Positions 8,865 to 16,870 of a DNA stretch of 64,000 bases are shown here, piece after piece. The DNA lies in the NCBI GenBank assembly GCA_001898145.1, contig MKSR01000029.1:434001-498000 (forward strand), in the 5' to 3' direction. Each line of letters opens with the position of its first letter. The stretch's first letter is position 1. Below the pieces are notes generated by a model. That model was not told where the DNA came from. It ran no database searches and worked only from the letters and a program-made list of their open reading frames with translations. A program made the position numbers and the translations under genes. The DNA is from Dyadobacter sp. 50-39. GTDB taxonomy: Bacteria > Bacteroidota > Bacteroidia > Cytophagales > Spirosomataceae.

Positions 8865-9633
8865 AACGTAGTTGATTTGGAATTGGTTAGCCTCATCGGC
8901 TTGTCAATAAAATGTACGTTACAAAGTTAAAAACTAGATCATCCAAAAATAGTACTTTTTTTATATGACAGTGGTGTAATAATTATATATACATTCCATT
9001 TTAAAGTAGGTTTACACGTTTTCAAAAAATTATTTCTACAATTAAAATAGAATTATTTGACTAAAAATCTTGCATTTTACGCCAATTCCTTCTGCATAGC
9101 TTTCCAACTGGTTATATTTCTTTCTAAAACTACTAATAGTATTTTTCCAATAGTCCGCAACTCCGCACAAGTCACGTGAGCGTACGCACGGTTACATGCA
9201 AACGAAATATAATTCGGTTCAGGCGGCGGTCGTGAGATCATATCCTCCGGCTAATATGGCTTCATGAACGGTTGTTCCAAAATGATCTTATAGTCAGGAT
9301 AATGACGGCGGGTACGTAAAACTTCGACGCAAAATTTTTCAAATCTCGCTTTTTACAGGACAAGAAATCCGGTTTCATCAGCTACCCACAGTCATTTGAA
9401 ACACCGGCTTATGTGGATAACACTTACTTTGCACTGAAGAATTTCGACAAAACTTTTTTTACGGGAACCGTGAGTTCTACAAGAATTCTACCCATTGCGA
9501 ACACAAAACACCCATCTCACAACTGTTTTACAGGTGTTTAGCTGCATGCTATCAGGAATTGAAATACCGATAATACCCGACTAGTCCGCGTGGATAAGCA
9601 ACGGCACTGAAGAAGCCACCAGTTGGGATGGTG
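8865..9633. other. long intergenic region (769 bp), no gene called
   Basis: The left third (about 8930-9160) is very AT-rich and probably holds the promoter of the minus-strand T9SS gene. The rest has average composition. A stop-free stretch on the plus strand (9320-9541, 73 codons) reads like protein in parts (SYPQSFETPAYVDNTYF) but has no start codon giving a reasonable length. No tRNA, clear repeat or hairpin terminator was seen. Confidence 0.5.
8922..8929 (-). promoter_or_regulatory. possible -7 box of the T9SS protein gene
   Basis: TAACTTTG on the minus strand matches TAnnTTTG and lies 58 bp before the start codon. A TTTG further upstream is spaced only 14 bp away, which is too short for the usual 19-21, so only the -7 box is supported. 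Confidence 0.35.
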
Positions 9634-10200
9634 CTAGGCTGCACTCCCTTGTATGGTGAAGGCTAGGCGGAGCTTTTGGAGGCCCTTGCGGATACGCGAT
9701 TTAACGGTACCAAGCGGAATGGCAAGCCTGTCGGCAGCTTCCTCATGGGTGTAGCCCTGGAAATACACCAGTTCTATCGGAATGCGGTGGTCGGGCGACA
9801 GCCGCATAACCCACTCTTTCACATCCATTGTGTAAATAAAATGGCTCCATCCGTCGGCCTGGTCCTGCTCTGAATCCGCCACTACATCCAGGCGTATCAC
9901 CTTTTTCTCCGTCCTTGCATCAGTCCGGAGCATATCGATCGCCCTGTTTCTGGCAATATTGAGCATCCAGGTAAACAGTGTACCTTTTTCCGGGACATAG
10001 GAACCGATATTACGCCAGATTTTGAGAAAACTTTCCTGCAACACGTCCGATGCCCCTTCCTCGTCCTTCACAATTTTGAGTATTACACCGTACAAGGCGG
10101 CCGAGTAATGATCATACAAATACTCGAAAGCAACCTGGCTGTTGGCCTTAAGCCTTGTCACGAGTTCTGCTTCCTGATACCGGACATCGTTCCTGCTCAT
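9634..10200 (-). CDS. ECF-type RNA polymerase sigma factor
   Basis: 188 residues with the two ECF regions. Region 2 (about 25-95) contains DVLQESFLKIWRNI and the promoter-melting segment WMLNIARNRAIDMLR; region 4 (about 130-180) carries the helix-turn-helix GYTHEEAADRLAIPLGTVKSRIRKGLQKLR. The order and length resemble SigK-like ECF factors that sense via an adjacent anti-sigma factor, but none is encoded next to it: the 3' side is a long intergenic gap and the 5' neighbour is divergent. Its targets cannot be told from the window. Confidence 0.92.
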   Translation of the reverse strand: MSRNDVRYQEAELVTRLKANSQVAFEYLYDHYSAALYGVILKIVKDEEGASDVLQESFLKIWRNIGSYVPEKGTLFTWMLNIARNRAIDMLRTDARTEKKVIRLDVVADSEQDQADGWSHFIYTMDVKEWVMRLSPDHRIPIELVYFQGYTHEEAADRLAIPLGTVKSRIRKGLQKLRLAFTIQGSAA

Positions 10201-10395
10201 TGTTTTCTTTTTGCAAATCTACCCGCCAGATATTTGGCGATACCATTCGCCTAATATTTCCATTCCAGTATGCGTTTCAGGATAACCTGTGTATTTTAAG
10301 CTCGAATTGGGGAGCACCGCCAACTCGGAACGGCTGCGGGGTGCCGCATTCTACATTTATTAAAAAGGGTCCACCCATCTGACCATCTTGACGTT

Positions 10396-11712
10396 ATGCT
10401 TCAAAAATACCTGGCCATTCTGACACTCACCCTCATTGCCGCATCCTGCCGGACAAATGAAAAAACAGCCACCTCCCACGAGCGCCTGGACAGCATTGCC
10501 CGGGAATATGTCAGGCTTGGACTGTCGATAGGCCGGTATGACACCGATTTTGTAGACGCCTACTATGGACCCGACTCGCTCCGCCCTGCTGAAACCGATA
10601 CTGCGCAGTTTCCGAAAGAGGCATTTCTTCAAAAGAGCGGTGCTTTAAAAAAGGCTCTCGCCGCGTGGGCGACCGCCAACGGGCAGGATACCCTGGCCCG
10701 CCGCGCAGCCTGGCTGTCGGCACAACTCACCGCATTTGAGCGGCGGATACACATTTTCTCGGGCTCGTTCGTGCCGTTCGATACGGAATCCAGGGAGCTG
10801 TTCGACGCCGTGGCGCCCGTTCATGACGAGCAGCACTTCCAGGGCCTCATTGCCCGGCTCGACCACCTGTTACCGGGACAAGGGCCCATTCCCGGGCGTT
10901 ACCAGAAGCTCGCCGACCGTTTTTTGATCCCACAGGAAAAGATCGATACCGTTTTCCGGGTTGCCATCGCGGAAGCACGTAAACGGACCCTCGCGCATTA
11001 CGCGCTGCCCGCAGGCGAGGATTTCAAACTCGAATACGTACACGACAAACCGTGGTCGGGGTACAACTGGTACAAGGGAAATTACAAAAGCATTATCCAG
11101 ATCAATGTCAGCCAGCCGATTTACATTGAACGCGCCATTGATCTCGCTTGCCATGAGGGCTACCCGGGGCACCACGTGTATAATGCATTGCTGGAAAAGA
11201 ACCTGTTCCGGGACAAGGGCTGGACTGAAATTTCGCTCTACCCGTTGTTCAGCCCCCAGTCGCTCATCGCCGAGGGGAGCGCCAACTACGGCATATCCAT
11301 TGCTTTTCCCGGACAGGAGCAGCGCGAATTCTGCAAAAATGTATTGATGCCCGTCGCTGGATTGGATACCACTATGGCCGATGCCTATTTTGAAGCGCTC
11401 AAAATCCGCTCGGCATTGAACTACGCCCGCAACGAGGTAGCCCGCGGCCTGCTCGACAAAGGCATGAGCGAACAGGAAGCCCGGCGCTGGCTGACCGATT
11501 ACTGCCTGCTCCCCGAAAAGGGCGCATCCGATTACATAAGGTTTATCCGGAAATACCGCAGCTATGTGATCAACTACAACTACGGACAGGACATTGTCCA
11601 ACAATACATCGAATCGCAAGGCGGAACAGCGGCAGGTCCCGACAAAAGATGGAAGCTGTTCGAGACATTGCTTAGCAACGAAAACAAGGCCGGAGACCTG
11701 CTGAGGAAGTAA
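10396..11712 (+). CDS. DUF885 family lipoprotein, putative metallohydrolase
   Basis: 438 residues. MLQKYLAILTLTLIAASC is a lipoprotein signal (Cys18). The family hallmark HEGYPGHH is at 253-260, followed by LIAEGSANYG with a conserved Glu near 293. In DUF885 these residues are thought to bind a metal, giving a gluzincin-like peptidase fold, but activity is unproven. The N-terminal half is helical, with the segment DFVDAYYGPD near 51-60. It is divergent from the ECF sigma gene (195 bp shared promoter region) and only 11 bp upstream of the CBM9-like gene, so both may be cotranscribed. Confidence 0.85.
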   Translation: MLQKYLAILTLTLIAASCRTNEKTATSHERLDSIAREYVRLGLSIGRYDTDFVDAYYGPDSLRPAETDTAQFPKEAFLQKSGALKKALAAWATANGQDTLARRAAWLSAQLTAFERRIHIFSGSFVPFDTESRELFDAVAPVHDEQHFQGLIARLDHLLPGQGPIPGRYQKLADRFLIPQEKIDTVFRVAIAEARKRTLAHYALPAGEDFKLEYVHDKPWSGYNWYKGNYKSIIQINVSQPIYIERAIDLACHEGYPGHHVYNALLEKNLFRDKGWTEISLYPLFSPQSLIAEGSANYGISIAFPGQEQREFCKNVLMPVAGLDTTMADAYFEALKIRSALNYARNEVARGLLDKGMSEQEARRWLTDYCLLPEKGASDYIRFIRKYRSYVINYNYGQDIVQQYIESQGGTAAGPDKRWKLFETLLSNENKAGDLLRK

Positions 11713-11723
11713 AATGCGTTATC

Positions 11724-12620
11724 TTGAACGCATTTCACCTATTCCCGTTGCCGATCTTGAAAAATTTTAATTTAGTCAGTAAAAAAAACAGATTTAACCT
11801 CCTCCGATCCTCTGCGCTACTTGCCCTGGCCGGCTTGATGAGCACCGGCGCCAATGCGCAAGCGCCTTCGTCCCCGAAAAGCTACACTTGCTATCGTGCC
11901 GGAAAAAACATAGCCATCGACGGCCGCCTCAATGAAAAAGCGTGGAAGCAAGCCGCCTGGACAGATGCCTTTGTGGACATTGAAGGAGACAAAAAGCCCC
12001 TTCCCTTGCAAGAAACCCGCGTGAAAATGCTCTGGGACAACCAATACCTCTACATTGCCGCGCAGATCGAAGAAGAGCATATCTGGGCTTACCAGGATCA
12101 GAAGGACCAGATCGTGTACCTCGAAAATGATTTTGAGGTGTTTATCGACCCCGACGGCGATACGGAAAACTATTATGAGCTGGAAATCAATGCGATCAAC
12201 AATACCTTCGATCTCTTTTTACCTAAAACTTACCGCAAGGGCGGCCGCGCGCAGCTCAAATGGGATATCAAAGGCCTGAAATCGGCGGTGTCGGTGGATG
12301 GTACGGTGAACGATGCGAAGGATAAGGATAAACGCTGGATTGTAGAGATCGCCATTCCGTTTGCGTCACTGGCTACCGAAGATGTCCAACCCGTAATGCC
12401 GGCCGACGGGTCGGAATGGCGGATCAACTTTTCCCGCGTCAACTGGCAGCACGAGGTAGGCCAGGACGGCCGTTACAGCCGGAAACGCAATACCAAAACC
12501 GGCAAAATAATTCCTGAGTACAACTGGGTGTGGTCGCCGCAGGGCATTATCAATATGCATTACCCCGAGTATTGGGGCAAGCTGCTTTTCAGGGATGAGT
12601 CAGCTGGTAAAGCCAGGTAA
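11724..12620 (+). CDS. secreted carbohydrate-binding family 9-like protein
   Basis: The mature part is a CBM9-like beta-sandwich: IDGRLNEKAWKQAAW, then VKMLWDNQYLYIAAQ, then EVFIDPDGDTENYYELEINA, and an ending of HYPEYWGKLLF. In this family the module binds sugar ends or serves as a stand-alone domain; no enzyme domain is attached. A signal peptide (LLRSSALLALAGLMSTGANAQA) precedes it. No ATG fits this: the frame has TTG codons at 11724 and 11757, and starting at 11757 (MKNFNLVSKKNRFN) gives the more typical signal. It follows the DUF885 gene after 11 bp. A short overlapping ATG frame at 11714-11770 could couple translation. Confidence 0.82.
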   Translation: MNAFHLFPLPILKNFNLVSKKNRFNLLRSSALLALAGLMSTGANAQAPSSPKSYTCYRAGKNIAIDGRLNEKAWKQAAWTDAFVDIEGDKKPLPLQETRVKMLWDNQYLYIAAQIEEEHIWAYQDQKDQIVYLENDFEVFIDPDGDTENYYELEINAINNTFDLFLPKTYRKGGRAQLKWDIKGLKSAVSVDGTVNDAKDKDKRWIVEIAIPFASLATEDVQPVMPADGSEWRINFSRVNWQHEVGQDGRYSRKRNTKTGKIIPEYNWVWSPQGIINMHYPEYWGKLLFRDESAGKAR

Positions 12621-12624
12621 TGTC

Positions 12625-12654
12625 AACCCGGCAAGCCGCCAGGCCTGCCGGGTT
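12625..12654. terminator. hairpin between convergent genes
   Basis: 9-bp stem AACCCGGCA (12625-12633) / TGCCGGGTT (12646-12654), extendable inside the loop by GCC/GGC. No T-tract on either side, so it is a weak or bidirectional terminator. Confidence 0.5.
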
Positions 12655-12660
12655 GTATGA

Positions 12661-13869
12661 TCAATGTCCCTCATTTGACTCGAATCCGAGGATCGCGAGG
12701 CGGTAAGGCGTCGCCGAAACTTTTACCTTGGCGATTTTAGAGAGATTAGCGGTATTCACGACCAGCAGTTCTCCGGTCTTCGGTTGGGTAATGTAAACAT
12801 AGCGCGAGGTCGCTTCCAGTTGCGGCTTCTGGGTTTCATCCTTCGCAGTGGCGCCCGTCACCGCACCGTTGATTTTCAAAGTATTGGTTTTCAAATCGTA
12901 GATCCGGAGCTCGCCGCTGTGCAGCAAGATCACGATATGATTGCCTGCATAGTCCACTTTGGCCTGCATGATGTCGGTGCTTGCCAGCACCGGCGTTACC
13001 GATTTTGCCGATACGTCGATGATGTAAACACCCTTGGCAGCGGTGTACCCCAGGAATTTACCCGCACCTTTCGCTTCGAGGATAGATCCGAACCAGGCTT
13101 CGCCAAAATCGGCGGGATGCGGGATCAGCTGCTGTGTGCCGGACGGCTCTACGGCCAGAATGCCGCTGGAAGAGCCGAACAGGGAAACACTTCCATTGGT
13201 AGCATTGCCGTGAATGCCTTTTGTCTGAATGGTTGAGGCAAAAAGTGTTTTGCCCGAGCCATCGATAATTTTCACCCGCTCGGGCAGCGTGCCTGCCGCA
13301 GATCCATCTTTCTCGGTGATGGCGTAGGTGCCGTTGTCGAACTTCGTCATCGCGCCGTGGTGCGCCACATTACCGGCCTGGATAAGCGTCATTTTCTTGC
13401 CGGCAGTATGAAAATCAGCTTCTTTGGCGATGCTCAATGTACCGTCTCCGTCGTTAAAAGTGATGATCTCGTCGCCCTTGCTTTTGAAATGGGTAGGCTT
13501 GTTGCCATCGCCGGTCAATGCCCCGAATTTCGGCGTCCCTTTCACATCCACATGGTCGCCATGGCCTTCAAAGCCGGTGTCGAAGAGCTGTACAAAGTTG
13601 TTCGCCCCGTTCACAATCGCCCCGAACCGGCCGCCCTGTGTGCCATAGAGCGCCGATTTGGCATATTGTGCCTCAAATTTCTCCGCCGTAAGTTTCACCG
13701 GATCTACCAGCGACAATTCCTTCGAGGTTTCGTCATTCACCACCACGCGGATGAATTTGTATTCGGTCTCTTCAACAGGTTTAACGTCGTCCTTTTCCTT
13801 GTCATCGCAAGCCACGAGCAATGCGCCGAAAACCATCGAGAGTAATACTTTGGATAAATGCTTTTTCAT
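12661..13869 (-). CDS. AztD-like zinc-binding beta-propeller lipoprotein
   Basis: 402 residues from ATG 13869, with lipoprotein signal MKKHLSKVLLSMVFGALLVAC. The mature protein reads as a seven-blade-type propeller with histidine-rich loops: GFEGHGDHVDV, NKPTHFKS, NVAHHGAM and TKGIHGNA occur in the order and spacing seen in the zinc metallochaperone AztD, which hands zinc to an ABC-type importer's binding protein. The larger frame (to 13941) would run through two operator-like palindromes, which supports the internal start. No aztABC transporter genes lie next to it. The likely role is periplasmic or surface zinc scavenging under zinc limitation; the family match is from memory of the motif pattern. 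Confidence 0.68.
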   Translation of the reverse strand: MKKHLSKVLLSMVFGALLVACDDKEKDDVKPVEETEYKFIRVVVNDETSKELSLVDPVKLTAEKFEAQYAKSALYGTQGGRFGAIVNGANNFVQLFDTGFEGHGDHVDVKGTPKFGALTGDGNKPTHFKSKGDEIITFNDGDGTLSIAKEADFHTAGKKMTLIQAGNVAHHGAMTKFDNGTYAITEKDGSAAGTLPERVKIIDGSGKTLFASTIQTKGIHGNATNGSVSLFGSSSGILAVEPSGTQQLIPHPADFGEAWFGSILEAKGAGKFLGYTAAKGVYIIDVSAKSVTPVLASTDIMQAKVDYAGNHIVILLHSGELRIYDLKTNTLKINGAVTGATAKDETQKPQLEATSRYVYITQPKTGELLVVNTANLSKIAKVKVSATPYRLAILGFESNEGH

Positions 13870-13884
13870 AAAAAAAATCTTTAC

Positions 13885-13941
13885 ATGCAACAATGATGCA
13901 AATGTAGTTTTAAGGAAACCACAAATGCAACAACGTTGCAT
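13885..13941 (-). promoter_or_regulatory. two Zur-like operator palindromes upstream of the AztD-like gene
   Basis: ATGCAACAACGTTGCAT (13925-13941) has two perfect 7-bp arms with a 3-bp centre. ATGCAACAATGATGCAA (13885-13901) is an imperfect second copy, 40 bp centre to centre. Both lie within 75 bp upstream of the start codon. The form (TGCAAC-N3-GTTGCA) suits a Fur-family dimer; assignment to Zur follows from the zinc-related gene and is an inference. Confidence 0.6.
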
Positions 13942-13984
13942 ATAAAGATTAAAAAAGAATTAAAACAGTCCCTGGGACGCCTTA

Positions 13985-14272
13985 TCAGGCTATTGCTTCC
14001 CGCAAAAGACTTCTGCTTTCTTTTTTCACGAATGTAATGGGTACGAATTCATCGTTAGGCGCACCGATATAGTACACGGTCCATTCCGGGTCATGGTGCG
14101 CCAGCATTTCGCTGATACAGTCGGCACGGTGAGCAACCGGGTTCGTACAATCTTCCCAATAAAACAGTTCGACCCGATAAAACAGGTTCTGTTTGATTCC
14201 GTTGATCGTTACCTCGACTTTGATCTCCTGCTTGCCTTGAAGCGGCGGGATAGGTATAGCAATGTGGCTCAT
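13985..14272 (-). CDS. hypothetical protein, 95 aa
   Basis: Not recognised. No signal peptide or membrane segment. It is rich in aromatic and acidic residues (VELFYWEDCTNP, HHDPEWTVYYIGAPNDEF) with three cysteines/histidines around 46-65. It seems a compact alpha/beta protein. It lies 32 bp downstream of the first permease gene (14305) on the same strand and could be the last gene of that unit. Confidence 0.6.
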   Translation of the reverse strand: MSHIAIPIPPLQGKQEIKVEVTINGIKQNLFYRVELFYWEDCTNPVAHRADCISEMLAHHDPEWTVYYIGAPNDEFVPITFVKKESRSLLREAIA

Positions 14273-14304
14273 GGGATTATGTGGTTAAAATTCAGAAAGC
14301 TCCT

Positions 14305-16704
14305 TTACTCCGCACGAAGGCTTTTAATAGGGTTGGTCAATGCGGCCTTTATGCTTTGGAAACTGATGGTGAACAATGCCACCAGCACCGCCAGTGCGCC
14401 GGCAAAGAGGAACATCCACCATTCGATATCAATGCGGTAGGCGAAGTCGTTCAGCCAGCTCCTTACCGCCCACCAGGCCACCGGCGTGGCAATGAGGATA
14501 GCCGTAAGCACGAGTTTCAGGAAATCGCGCGACAGCAAGGCGACAATCCCCGCCACCGACGCACCCATTACCTTTCTTACGCCTATTTCCTTAATGCGCC
14601 TTTCCGCCGAATAGGACGCCAGGCCGAACAATCCCAGGCAGGAAATGAAAATCGCGAGCCCTGCGAGGATACCCACAATTTCGCTCACCTGGCTGTCGGC
14701 ACGATACATTTCACTGAAATGCTCGTCGAGAAACGAGTAGGTAAACGGCTCGCCCGGAACCAGCTTGTTCCACGCCGACTGGATCGCCGCGAGCGACTGC
14801 TGGGCATTTTTGCCTTTAATGCGCACCGACATTTCCGAGTACGACCAGTCTTTCTGGTTGAACATGCACAGCGTTTCGATTTTGTGGTGCAGCGAATTGA
14901 AATTGAAGTCCTCCGACACCCCTACGATCGTCGAAAGCGAATCCATTCCCGAGAAGCCGAAGCGCTTGCCGATCAATGTCTCCATTGTGAGTGTGGGCTC
15001 GTCTTTCAAAAGCTCCTTCGCCAGCGATTCGTTGATAATGTACGTTTTAGCATTATCCGCAGCACTATGGGTGAAATTACGCCCTGCAATGAGTTTGATT
15101 TTATACAACGACAAGTAATCGGGATCGACCACGACCTGTGAAGAAGTAAGTTCCCGCCTCGCACCGGTCCCCTGGAACGCGACGCCCGTCTGGTGCAGGT
15201 TATTCCCGAGGCGCTGCTGCGAACCGGTAACCGCTTCAATGAACGGGCTCGTCAGCAATTCCTGTTTCAACGCCTCATACTTCGTATCCGTCTTCGAATT
15301 CATAGGCACGATCACCACCTGCTCCCTGTCGAAACCCGGATCCCTGTTCACCATGTACCGCAGCTGCCTCACCGCAAAACCTGTGGCGATGATCAGAAAC
15401 ACCGCACTCGTAAACTGGGCAATCACCAGCGCATTCCGGAAATTACTTTTTCCGGCGCGGAAGGTTCCTTTCAATACTTTCACAGGTTCGAAGGCCGATA
15501 GGAATGCGGCCGGGTACAAACCTGAAAACAACCCTACGAGTATTGTCCCCAGCAATACGACCAGCAACAAAACCGGGTTTTGCAATATGGAAAATTCAAG
15601 CTTACGCTGGCTGAAATCCGCCACGGAAGGCATTACCAGCTTTACGATACCAACTGCGAATAGCAATGCCAGCAGCGCCAGCAGTACCGATTCTCCGATA
15701 AACTGGCCCGCCAGCTGGAACCGTTGCGCGCCGATCGACTTCCGGATGCCCACTTCCTTCGCCCGGCCAGTCGATCGCGCGGTGGACAGATTCATAAAAT
15801 TTACGCAGGCGATAATGAGCACAATGGCAGCGATGACCGAGAAAACGTAGGTGTATCGTTTATCAAATTTCTGATAGTTCACGTAGTCGTGCGTTATGTC
15901 CACCGACTGCGCATGAACATCCGCGAGTGGCTGCAAAAACAGTTCATAAAACTTCCAGCCGCCTTCTTTCATGTGCTTTTTGAGGAAAGCAGGGAATTTC
16001 TTTTCTGTTTTGGCAATGTCGGTGCCGGGCGCGAGTTCCAGGTATGTTACCAGCCAGTTTCCGCCCCAGTTCTTCATAAAGTCGGGCTTGGCAATGGTAT
16101 TGAAGGAGATCAGCCCCTCAAATTGCAAATGCGAATTGGCGGGCACATCCTCCATAATCCCGGTCACTTTCAAGGTGAGGGTGTCGTTACCGAAATGGCT
16201 GACGACTTTGCCCAAAGGATCAGCGTTTCCGAAAATATTCCTGGCACTTTTGCGTGTCAGCACAATGCTGTTCGGCTCTTTCAGAACCAGGTCTTTATCC
16301 CCTTCCAGCAGCGGATAATCGAAAAGCTGAAAAAAATTGGAGTCGGTCAGGAAAACCTGCGCAAGCTCGACCCTTTGTTCCTGGTAATGCATCGGCAGTT
16401 TTCCGGTGGTATTAATCCTGACAAACTGCCGGATTTCCGGAAACTCTTCTTCCAATGTGGGCCCCATGGGGAACATCGAGAGCGCCACTTTTTGCGGTGC
16501 TACCATTCCCTCGAACTTCTGCACCTCGTCGAGCCGGTAGATATTTTTTGAATGCATGCCGTCGAAGCTGCGCTCATAAAACACGAACAGCATGATCACA
16601 ATGCAGGCCGCCATACTCACGGCCAAACCCACAATATTGATAGCGGAAAAAATCTTGTTCTTCCAGATATTCCGGAGGGCGATCTTGAAATAGTTTTTGA
16701 GCAT
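14305..16704 (-). CDS. double FtsX/MacB-type ABC transporter permease (paralogue 1)
   Basis: 799 residues, no ATPase domain. The fold shared by all sixteen paralogues is clear here: TM1 at 21-43, a first periplasmic MacB_PCD-like domain at 45-280, TM2-4 at 284-306, 336-358 and 378-400, TM5 at 424-445, a second periplasmic domain to about 665, and three C-terminal TMs. It is thus a fusion of two four-TM FtsX halves, each with a cytoplasmic EVGIRK-type coupling motif (RAKEVGIRKSIGA, RIKEIGVRKVMGAS). Relatives (MacB, LolCE) couple ATP hydrolysis to extrusion or lipoprotein transfer. The tail is NPIKSLRAE. ATG 16704 is chosen because the larger frame would begin upstream of the predicted transcription start. 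It is a single-gene unit with promoter A. Confidence 0.92.
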   Translation of the reverse strand: MLKNYFKIALRNIWKNKIFSAINIVGLAVSMAACIVIMLFVFYERSFDGMHSKNIYRLDEVQKFEGMVAPQKVALSMFPMGPTLEEEFPEIRQFVRINTTGKLPMHYQEQRVELAQVFLTDSNFFQLFDYPLLEGDKDLVLKEPNSIVLTRKSARNIFGNADPLGKVVSHFGNDTLTLKVTGIMEDVPANSHLQFEGLISFNTIAKPDFMKNWGGNWLVTYLELAPGTDIAKTEKKFPAFLKKHMKEGGWKFYELFLQPLADVHAQSVDITHDYVNYQKFDKRYTYVFSVIAAIVLIIACVNFMNLSTARSTGRAKEVGIRKSIGAQRFQLAGQFIGESVLLALLALLFAVGIVKLVMPSVADFSQRKLEFSILQNPVLLLVVLLGTILVGLFSGLYPAAFLSAFEPVKVLKGTFRAGKSNFRNALVIAQFTSAVFLIIATGFAVRQLRYMVNRDPGFDREQVVIVPMNSKTDTKYEALKQELLTSPFIEAVTGSQQRLGNNLHQTGVAFQGTGARRELTSSQVVVDPDYLSLYKIKLIAGRNFTHSAADNAKTYIINESLAKELLKDEPTLTMETLIGKRFGFSGMDSLSTIVGVSEDFNFNSLHHKIETLCMFNQKDWSYSEMSVRIKGKNAQQSLAAIQSAWNKLVPGEPFTYSFLDEHFSEMYRADSQVSEIVGILAGLAIFISCLGLFGLASYSAERRIKEIGVRKVMGASVAGIVALLSRDFLKLVLTAILIATPVAWWAVRSWLNDFAYRIDIEWWMFLFAGALAVLVALFTISFQSIKAALTNPIKSLRAE

Positions 16705-16737
16705 GGCGCTGCGCTGGATAGGGTTAAAAACACCCGG

Positions 16738-16753
16738 CAACAAATTTATGCCA
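16738..16753 (-). promoter_or_regulatory. sigma-54-like promoter A (permease 1)
   Basis: Minus strand TGGCATAAATTTGTTG, preceded by C (CTGGCAT). The GG falls where a -24 element would sit, 47 bp upstream of the start codon. The -12 part TGTTG is a poor match to TTGCA. Confidence 0.5.
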
Positions 16754-16807
16754 GCCCAACCAACCCATTAACAATCAACACACTACACCCGCAAAACAGA
16801 CGACTAC

Positions 16808-16843
16808 TGTCCGAATTCGGACAACCCTGTTCACCGATGGACA
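16808..16843 (-). promoter_or_regulatory. tandem upstream palindromes A (TGTYC-N6-GRACA)
   Basis: TGTCCGAATTCGGACA (16808-16823) is a perfect palindrome; TGTTCACCGATGGACA (16828-16843) is a second copy exactly 20 bp away. The proximal centre is 64 bp from the -24 GG. The form and spacing suit paired dimers of an enhancer-binding activator. Confidence 0.72.
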
Positions 16844-16870
16844 ACGCAGAAAAAAGGAGATTGGCGGGCC

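Noticed and set aside
14281-15141. Long plus-strand open frames opposite the permeases (also 15724-16551, 33567-34421, 48134-49213)
   Set aside because: They recur at the same place opposite several paralogues because the permease codons are alike. Products are His/Arg/Gln-rich without any recognisable domain.
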